From Levilinea saccharolytica (GTDB lineage Bacteria > Chloroflexota > Anaerolineae > Anaerolineales > Anaerolineaceae), in NCBI RefSeq assembly GCF_001306035.1, contig NZ_LGCM01000019.1, positions 1 to 64,000 of the forward strand: DNA of 64,000 bases, read 5' to 3'. Both the position numbers and the translations under genes were made by a program. Positions 58,858 to 64,000 of the stretch are shown piece by piece (position 1 is the stretch's first letter; every line of letters begins with the position of its first letter). The notes beneath the pieces were generated by a model that worked only from the letters and a program-made list of their open reading frames with translations, was not told the DNA's origin and did no database searches.

Positions 58858-61272
58858 ATGGACGAGAAGACGCTGGTCACTCTGGAATTTCCAAAGGTGC
58901 TGGAACGGCTGGCTGCTTACGCTGCATTCAGCATTTCCGCAGAGATGGCACGCGCCTTACGCCCGACGAGCGATCTGGAAGAAGCTCTGAAACGCCAGGC
59001 CCGCACCAGCGAGGCCCGCCGCCTGTTGAGCATCAACGTGGATTTCAGCGTGGGCGGGGCGCGTGATATTCGCGCCTTGGTAGATCTGGCCCGCCGCGCC
59101 GGTGTTTTGGAAGGCAGCGACCTGCTGGATGTAAAAAACACCCTGACGGCCGCCCGCAACATGGCCCGCACCTTTGAGCGCCATGCCGCCGAATGCCCAC
59201 ATCTGGCCGAGGTGGCCCTGGGCCTACCGCCCCCCAGCGGAATTATTGACATCATTACCCAATCCATCTCCGACCGCGGAGATGTTTTAGATTCGGCCTC
59301 CGACCGGCTGTCCACTATCCGGCGCGAACTGAAAATTTCTTACGAACGCCTGATGAGCCGCCTGGAGCGCATGCTCAACGACCCCAACGTCTCCCCCATG
59401 CTGCAGGAAGGCATCATCACCCAGCGCAACGGCCGCTATGTGCTGCCTTTGCGGGCGGAATTTAAGGGACGGGTGCGCTCCATCATCCACGATCAGTCCG
59501 CTTCGGGCGCGACCCTGTTTGTGGAGCCGCTGGTCACGGTGGAGCTGAACAACAAACTGCACGAGATGCAGCTGGCCGAGCGCGACGAGGTGCGCCGTAT
59601 TTTGGCGGATATCTCCGCGCAGATCGGTCGTCAGGCGCGGGAGATTGAGATCGTGCTGGGCGCGCTGGCCGAGATGGATTTGGCGCTGATGTGCGCCAAA
59701 TATGCCGACGACCTGCGCGCCTCGGAACCGGTGCTGAACGCATCCAAACCGCGCCGCGACCACCCCGGCACCACGCTGCGCCTCTTTCAGGCGCGCCACC
59801 CCCTGCTGGACGCCAAAAAAGTGGTCTCCATTGATGTGGACCTCAACGAGCAGACCTTCGCCGTGGTCATCACCGGCCCCAACACCGGCGGCAAAACCGT
59901 CACGCTAAAAACCGTGGGGCTGCTGGCCCTCATGGCCCAATCCGGCCTGCATATCCCCGCCCAATCCGGGTCGGCCCTCTCGATCTTTGCAGATATTTTC
60001 GCCGACATCGGCGATGAACAGTCCATTGAGCAGTCGCTTTCCACCTTTTCCGGCCACATCACCAACATTGTGCGCATTTTAGGGCTGGCCGGCCCGGGCA
60101 CGCTGGTGCTGCTGGACGAACTGGGCGCGGGCACCGACCCGCAGGAAGGCGCGGCCCTGGCGCGGGCGCTGCTGTCGGATCTGGTGCAGAAGCGCGTGCC
60201 CTGCCTGGTGGCCACCCACTACCCGGAACTGAAATCCTTCGCCCACAGCACACCGGGGGTGGTGAACGCCAGCATGGAATTTGACCTTCAGACCCTGCGC
60301 CCCACCTATCACCTCACCCTGGGGCTGCCGGGGCGTTCCAACGCCCTGTTGATCGCCGAGCGGCTGGGGCTGCCGGAGCGTGTGCTGCTGGAGGCCCGCG
60401 GTCAGCTGAACCCGGAGGATTTGCGCACCGAGGATTTGCTGGACGAAATCCACCAGCAGCGCGATCTGGCCCGCCAGGCGCGCACGGCCGCGGAAAAATC
60501 GCGCGGCGACGCAGAGCGGCTGCGCTCGGAACTGCAGCAGCAGCGCGAGCAGATTGAAGATGAACGCCTGAAAATTCTGGAAAAAACCCGGCGCGAGGCC
60601 GAAAAAGAAGTGGAAGCTCTGCGCCGCGAGATGGACGATTTGCGCCGCCAACTGAACCGCGCGCGCCAACCTCTCGAAGCCCTGAAACCCCTTCAGCGCA
60701 AACTGACCGACCTGGAAGACAGCGTGCAGAAGCCGGTGGAACGCCAGACCGTGGTGACAGAAACCGTCAGTTCGCGCCAGCCGCTGCGCATTGGCGAAAA
60801 GGTGCGCCTGCGCGCCCTGCAAATGGACGGGGTGGTCACGGCGGTCAGCGAGTCGGATGTGGAGGTGCAGTTGGGCGCGCTGCGGTTGCGCACGCGCCTG
60901 AGCGACATCCAGCGCAGCGGCGATACCCCCCCGGCGCCCCCCAGCCCCACGGCCGGCCGCGGCGCGCCGCGGCCCCCGGCGGCCCCCAGCAGCGGCCGTG
61001 TGCCCACCCCACCCTTGCCTTCCCCGGGCATGGAGTTGGACCTGCGTGGGCAGCGCGCTGAGGACGCCTTGGAGATGCTGCAAACCTATATTGACAATGC
61101 CTATATGACCGGCATGCCCTTCGTGCGCATCATCCACGGCAAAGGCACAGGGCGGCTGCGCCAGGTGGTGCGCGAGGCCTTGCAGGCCTCCAGCTATGTG
61201 GCCCGCTTTGAAACCGGCCAGGAGAGCGAAGGCGGCGACGGTGTGACCGTGGCCCACATGAAAGAAGATTGA
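58858..61272 (+). CDS. mutS2: MutS2 family protein
   Basis: 804 aa. Core and lever domains (1-290), ATPase (about 310-530) with Walker A GPNTGGKT (about 341-348), LLDELGAGTDPQEGAAL Walker B, long coiled coil (about 530-640, EEDERLKILEKTRREAEKEVEAL-like) and a C-terminal Smr endonuclease domain (about 720-800; ELDLRGQRAEDAL, IIHGKGTGRLR). MutS2 suppresses recombination or rescues collided ribosomes. TAAACT ends ten bases before the ATG, suggesting a short or leaderless transcript; it is divergent from the ABC-F gene. Confidence 0.95.
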   Translation: MDEKTLVTLEFPKVLERLAAYAAFSISAEMARALRPTSDLEEALKRQARTSEARRLLSINVDFSVGGARDIRALVDLARRAGVLEGSDLLDVKNTLTAARNMARTFERHAAECPHLAEVALGLPPPSGIIDIITQSISDRGDVLDSASDRLSTIRRELKISYERLMSRLERMLNDPNVSPMLQEGIITQRNGRYVLPLRAEFKGRVRSIIHDQSASGATLFVEPLVTVELNNKLHEMQLAERDEVRRILADISAQIGRQAREIEIVLGALAEMDLALMCAKYADDLRASEPVLNASKPRRDHPGTTLRLFQARHPLLDAKKVVSIDVDLNEQTFAVVITGPNTGGKTVTLKTVGLLALMAQSGLHIPAQSGSALSIFADIFADIGDEQSIEQSLSTFSGHITNIVRILGLAGPGTLVLLDELGAGTDPQEGAALARALLSDLVQKRVPCLVATHYPELKSFAHSTPGVVNASMEFDLQTLRPTYHLTLGLPGRSNALLIAERLGLPERVLLEARGQLNPEDLRTEDLLDEIHQQRDLARQARTAAEKSRGDAERLRSELQQQREQIEDERLKILEKTRREAEKEVEALRREMDDLRRQLNRARQPLEALKPLQRKLTDLEDSVQKPVERQTVVTETVSSRQPLRIGEKVRLRALQMDGVVTAVSESDVEVQLGALRLRTRLSDIQRSGDTPPAPPSPTAGRGAPRPPAAPSSGRVPTPPLPSPGMELDLRGQRAEDALEMLQTYIDNAYMTGMPFVRIIHGKGTGRLRQVVREALQASSYVARFETGQESEGGDGVTVAHMKED

Positions 61273-61310
61273 AGCGGCGAAACTCACCAAGTTTTTGCGA
61301 AAATTCCCCC

Positions 61311-61339
61311 TTGACAGTTTAGAACAGATTTGCTAATCT
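61311..61339 (+). promoter_or_regulatory. Promoter upstream of purA
   Basis: TTGACA, a 17-bp spacer and TAATCT. A second -10-like TATAAT lies at 61444-61449. The leader up to 61515 (about 170 nt) has no recognised riboswitch. Confidence 0.65.
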
Positions 61340-61515
61340 ATTAACGACGGTCCTCGCAGTGCGGCACTTTTCGCACCTCGCCGGTCTGACCGCCGCTTTG
61401 GGTATGATTTTCCTGCAAGAAACGCACTCTGTCCCCAAAGCGTTATAATTAAACTGATCTGGCCGGGCTGGAACCGGCTGACCGAACCGCAGATCCGGGA
61501 ACTAAAGGAGGAAAG

Positions 61516-62811
61516 ATGCCGCTTCATATTGTGATTGGCATGCAGTGGGGAGATGAGGGCAAGGGCCGTATCGTAGACTTGCTGGCTGCCGAATCGGATA
61601 TCGCTGCCCGCTTTAACGGCGGGGATAACGCTGGCCATACGGTGACGGTCGGCGCGCAGACCTTTAAGCTGCATCTGATTCCCTCCGGTATGATTCACCC
61701 CCACACGATGGGCGTGATGGGCGGCGGCATGGTGATTAACCCCGCCACGCTGCTGCAGGAGATGGCCTCGCTGTACGCGAGCGGCCTGCGTGTGGATGCG
61801 CAGCGCCTGCGCATTTCTCATGCGGCCCACATCATCACCCCCGCCCACCGTGCGCTGGATGCCGCCCAGGAAGCCGCTTTGGGCGCTGGCAAAATTGGCA
61901 CTACCGGCCGCGGCATTGGCCCGGCCTACACCGAGCGCGCCGCCCGCCGCGGGCTGCGCATGCAAGACATGCTCACCCCCGAAACCTTCCGACAAAAACT
62001 GATCCAGCATGTGGAAGAGGTCAACGCCCGCCTGACCCAGCTTTACCACGCCCAGCCGCTGGACGCGCAGGCCGTGGCTGCCGAATATCTGGGCTATGCC
62101 GACCAGCTGCGCGACCATATCTGCGATGTGGGCGCTGTGGTGGAAAGCGCCCTGCACGACGGGCTGCGGGTGCTGGCCGAAGGCGCCCAGGGGTCGCTGC
62201 TCGACCTGGACTGGGGCACCTACCCCTTCGTCACCAGCTCCACCACCACCGCGCTGGCGGCCATGCCCGGACTGGGCATCGGCATCACCCCCGTGGAGCG
62301 CGTCATCGGCGTGACCAAGGCTTTCCAGACCCGTGTGGGGTCGGGGCCTTTCCCCACCGAGCTGACGGATGCTACCGCCGAGGCCCTGCGCGGCACCGGC
62401 GCCCAACCCTGGGACGAATTTGGCACCACCACGGGCCGCCCGCGCCGCGTGGGCTGGCTGGATGGGGTGCTGCTGCGCTACACGGTGCGCATTAACGGCG
62501 CCACCGAATTGGTGCTCACCAAGCTGGATGTGCTCTCCGGCCTGCCTGAACTGAAACTGTGCGTGGGTTACCGCGCCCACGGCCAAACCTACGAAAACCT
62601 GCCCATGGGGCTGGCGGATCTGGAGGCCTTTGAACCCGTGTACGAGACCCTGCCGGGCTGGAAGGAAGACCTCACCGCGGCCCGCACCTGGTCGGATCTG
62701 CCCCCGGCGGCCAAGCTGTATATCCGCCGTATAGAGGAAATTTCCGGCGTGATGGTGCGTCAGGTTTCGGTGGGGCCAGAGCGCGATCAGGTCGTGGATT
62801 TATCCCAGTGA
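61516..62811 (+). CDS. purA: Adenylosuccinate synthetase
   Basis: 431 aa. First step from IMP to AMP, using GTP and aspartate. N-terminal motif MQWGDEGKGRIVDLLA (9-24) with the catalytic Asp and Lys, GGDNAGHTV (His), and GTTGRGIGPAYTERAARR are conserved; length is normal. AAAGGAGG precedes the ATG. Its stop overlaps the GTG start of the lipoprotein gene by four bases. Confidence 0.97.
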   Translation: MPLHIVIGMQWGDEGKGRIVDLLAAESDIAARFNGGDNAGHTVTVGAQTFKLHLIPSGMIHPHTMGVMGGGMVINPATLLQEMASLYASGLRVDAQRLRISHAAHIITPAHRALDAAQEAALGAGKIGTTGRGIGPAYTERAARRGLRMQDMLTPETFRQKLIQHVEEVNARLTQLYHAQPLDAQAVAAEYLGYADQLRDHICDVGAVVESALHDGLRVLAEGAQGSLLDLDWGTYPFVTSSTTTALAAMPGLGIGITPVERVIGVTKAFQTRVGSGPFPTELTDATAEALRGTGAQPWDEFGTTTGRPRRVGWLDGVLLRYTVRINGATELVLTKLDVLSGLPELKLCVGYRAHGQTYENLPMGLADLEAFEPVYETLPGWKEDLTAARTWSDLPPAAKLYIRRIEEISGVMVRQVSVGPERDQVVDLSQ

Positions 62812-63641
62812 AAACGCGTTTGTGGTTCCGCGGGGTGGTGGTGATGGGCCTGGGGCTGTTGGCGGCCTGCAGTTTGACGCCGCAGCCGCCCGAGCCGCTG
62901 CCCACCCTGACCCCGCAGCCCAGTCTGACGGCCTCTCCCACGGTGGTGTGGTTCCCGCCCACGGATACGCCCACGCCCATCCCCACGCAGGAGGTGATGC
63001 CCACCCCCGATCAACGCCCCGGGCTGGGAGAGGTGCTGGCGACCGACACCTTCACCGCGCCCAGCGGCTGGCAAACCCGCGCCACCACCCTGGGCAGCAT
63101 CGCCTACGGCAAAGAAGAGCTGACCCTAGCCATCCCTGGTCCCAAAACCAGCCTGATCAGCATGCGCGAGGATTTGAGCTACGAGAATTTTTATCTGGAG
63201 CTGACCGCCAGCGCCAATTTGTGCCGCGGGGCCGACGCCTACGGGCTGCTGGTGCGGGCTTCGGGGCCGTTCAACGGCTACCGCCTGCTGGCCTCGTGCG
63301 ACGGGCAGCTGCGCATGGAGCGCATCCGCAACGGTCAGGCCGTGCCTTTGCAGGATTGGACCCCCTCCGGCCAGGTGCCTCCGGGCGCCCCGGGCAGTGT
63401 CCGCCTGGGAATTTGGGCCTATAATACAGAAATACGGGTGTTTGCCAACGATGTGTACCAGTTCAGCGTCAGCGACCCGGTCTGGCGCGGCGGCACCCTG
63501 GGCGTGTACGCGCGCACCGCGGCGGATTCGCCCGTTTCGGTTAATTTCACACAGTTGGAGGTGCGCAGTCTGACGGTTCAGCCCACCCTTCCCCCACCCA
63601 CCCCTACCCCCACGGAGCGGCCCAAGCAAAAGGGCAGTTGA
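62808..63641 (+). CDS. Lipoprotein with a concanavalin-like C-terminal domain
   Basis: 277 aa. The lipobox is LLAAC (Cys about 21), followed by a Pro/Thr-rich linker (about 22-75) and a beta-rich domain (80-255) with FYLELTASANLCRGADAYGLLVRASGPFNGYRLLASCDGQLRMERI and GSVRLGIWAYNTEIRVFAND. This looks like the 3-keto-disaccharide hydrolase/laminin-G-like sandwich, which can bind carbohydrate. The GTG start overlaps the purA stop by four bases. Confidence 0.75.
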   Translation: MKTRLWFRGVVVMGLGLLAACSLTPQPPEPLPTLTPQPSLTASPTVVWFPPTDTPTPIPTQEVMPTPDQRPGLGEVLATDTFTAPSGWQTRATTLGSIAYGKEELTLAIPGPKTSLISMREDLSYENFYLELTASANLCRGADAYGLLVRASGPFNGYRLLASCDGQLRMERIRNGQAVPLQDWTPSGQVPPGAPGSVRLGIWAYNTEIRVFANDVYQFSVSDPVWRGGTLGVYARTAADSPVSVNFTQLEVRSLTVQPTLPPPTPTPTERPKQKGS

Positions 63642-63715
63642 AAAAAAGACTATACCTTCCGTGAGAAGACGATTGGATCCGAACCTAACTTGATCAGCGA
63701 AAGGAAACCCAAACC

Positions 63716-64000
63716 ATGGCTTTTCAAACCGTTATTCTTGTTGGAAATTTAGGGCGCGACCCTGAGATGCGTTATACCCCCAGCGGCGAACCGGTGACCA
63801 GCTTTTCTGTGGCGACCAGCCGCGAATACACGGGCAAAGAAGGCAAGGTCAAAGAGACCACCTGGTTCCGCATTTCGGTGTGGGGCAAGATGGCCGAAGT
63901 GTGCAACAATTACCTGCGCAAGGGCAGCAAGGTGCTGGTGGAAGGCCGCCTGACCCCTGACCCCGCCACGGGCGCCCCGCGCATTTGGACCGGCAAAGAC
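63716..64000 (+). CDS. ssb: Single-stranded DNA-binding protein (partial, runs off the window)
   Basis: The first 95 residues of an SSB OB-fold: MAFQTVILVGNLGRDPEMRY, then TSFSVATSREY and TTWFRISVWGKMAEVCNNYLRKGSKVLVEGRL. The C-terminal tail lies beyond 64000. AAGGAA precedes the ATG. SSB protects single-stranded DNA in replication and repair. Confidence 0.93.
   Translation, partial: MAFQTVILVGNLGRDPEMRYTPSGEPVTSFSVATSREYTGKEGKVKETTWFRISVWGKMAEVCNNYLRKGSKVLVEGRLTPDPATGAPRIWTGKD

Noticed and set aside
1-64000. Insertion sequences, prophage or integrases
   Set aside because: No transposase, integrase or phage structural motif was seen; the gene order and codon use look uniform.

Overview
The window is a GC-rich, densely coding bacterial chromosome segment. 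It most resembles a member of the Chloroflexota, probably class Anaerolineae. This rests on the type of gene content (many Cys-anchored lipoproteins with Pro/Thr-rich linkers, CAP-LysM proteins, a LarA-type racemase, a PheS with a Cys4 insert, a GAAC-N4-GTTC LexA-like box, frequent TTG/GTG starts, several apparently leaderless genes). No rRNA or marker search was possible, so the assignment is an inference. No phage, transposase, integrase gene or CRISPR array was seen.

Layout. 1-1020: a terminator, a promoter, two tRNA-Ser genes (UGA, GCU), then seven tandem ~85-bp units that each carry a rho-independent terminator; between units sits a copy of the tRNA-Ser(GCU) 3' end. 1048-8478: a lipoprotein and a zinc metalloprotease, a CDF metal transporter, an MBL-fold hydrolase, an ICMT-like membrane methyltransferase, a beta-propeller lipoprotein and a beta-carbonic anhydrase. 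8545-12522: a Phe-specific T-box leader (UUC specifier) controlling pheS-pheT. 12573-14852: a three-gene operon of a PyrK-like flavoprotein, a PIG-L deacetylase and a PyrD-like protein that lacks the usual catalytic motif. 14879-16514: a LarA-like racemase with its own promoter and structured leader.

16515-20609 is a minus-strand operon (GntR regulator, slipin, SdpI-like protein, ABC ATPase, ABC permease). Two near-consensus parS sites lie in its intercistronic gaps, which suggests the window is near the replication origin. 20763-26027: a CBS protein, two CAP-LysM envelope proteins, a CPHC-thioredoxin/CcdA fusion and adenosine deaminase. 26168-31854: acetyltransferases, a 1058-aa GT-C-like membrane protein, a small DUF4177-like protein and a LysM protein. 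31942-35477: flavin amine oxidase, glutamate racemase, a class-I amidotransferase-like hydrolase and ribosomal protein L19.

35655-37296: a two-gene unit encoding an FtsK-like P-loop ATPase and a 75-aa partner, with a LexA-like box over the predicted transcription start. 37303-42546: a minus-strand run of a ParB-fold protein, a metallophosphoesterase, AcpS, a paired M16 peptidase (one active, one degenerate) and a membrane protein. 42774-46922: a ferredoxin-NADP-reductase-like enzyme, then an ACP / fatty-acyl-AMP ligase / phosphodiesterase cluster. 47097-53871: PadR + ModB-type permease, a ParB-fold protein, PxpB, an Lgt-like protein, split NAD synthetase (amidase-like + NadE) and an MFS exporter. 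54068-58644: a zinc-ribbon membrane protein, a TetR regulator with its operator and target gene, a PEBP lipoprotein and an ABC-F protein. 58858-64000: mutS2, purA, a lipoprotein and the start of ssb.

The regulatory DNA is informative: T-box, parS, LexA-like box, and GntR, TetR and unassigned operators all sit on or next to recognisable promoters.
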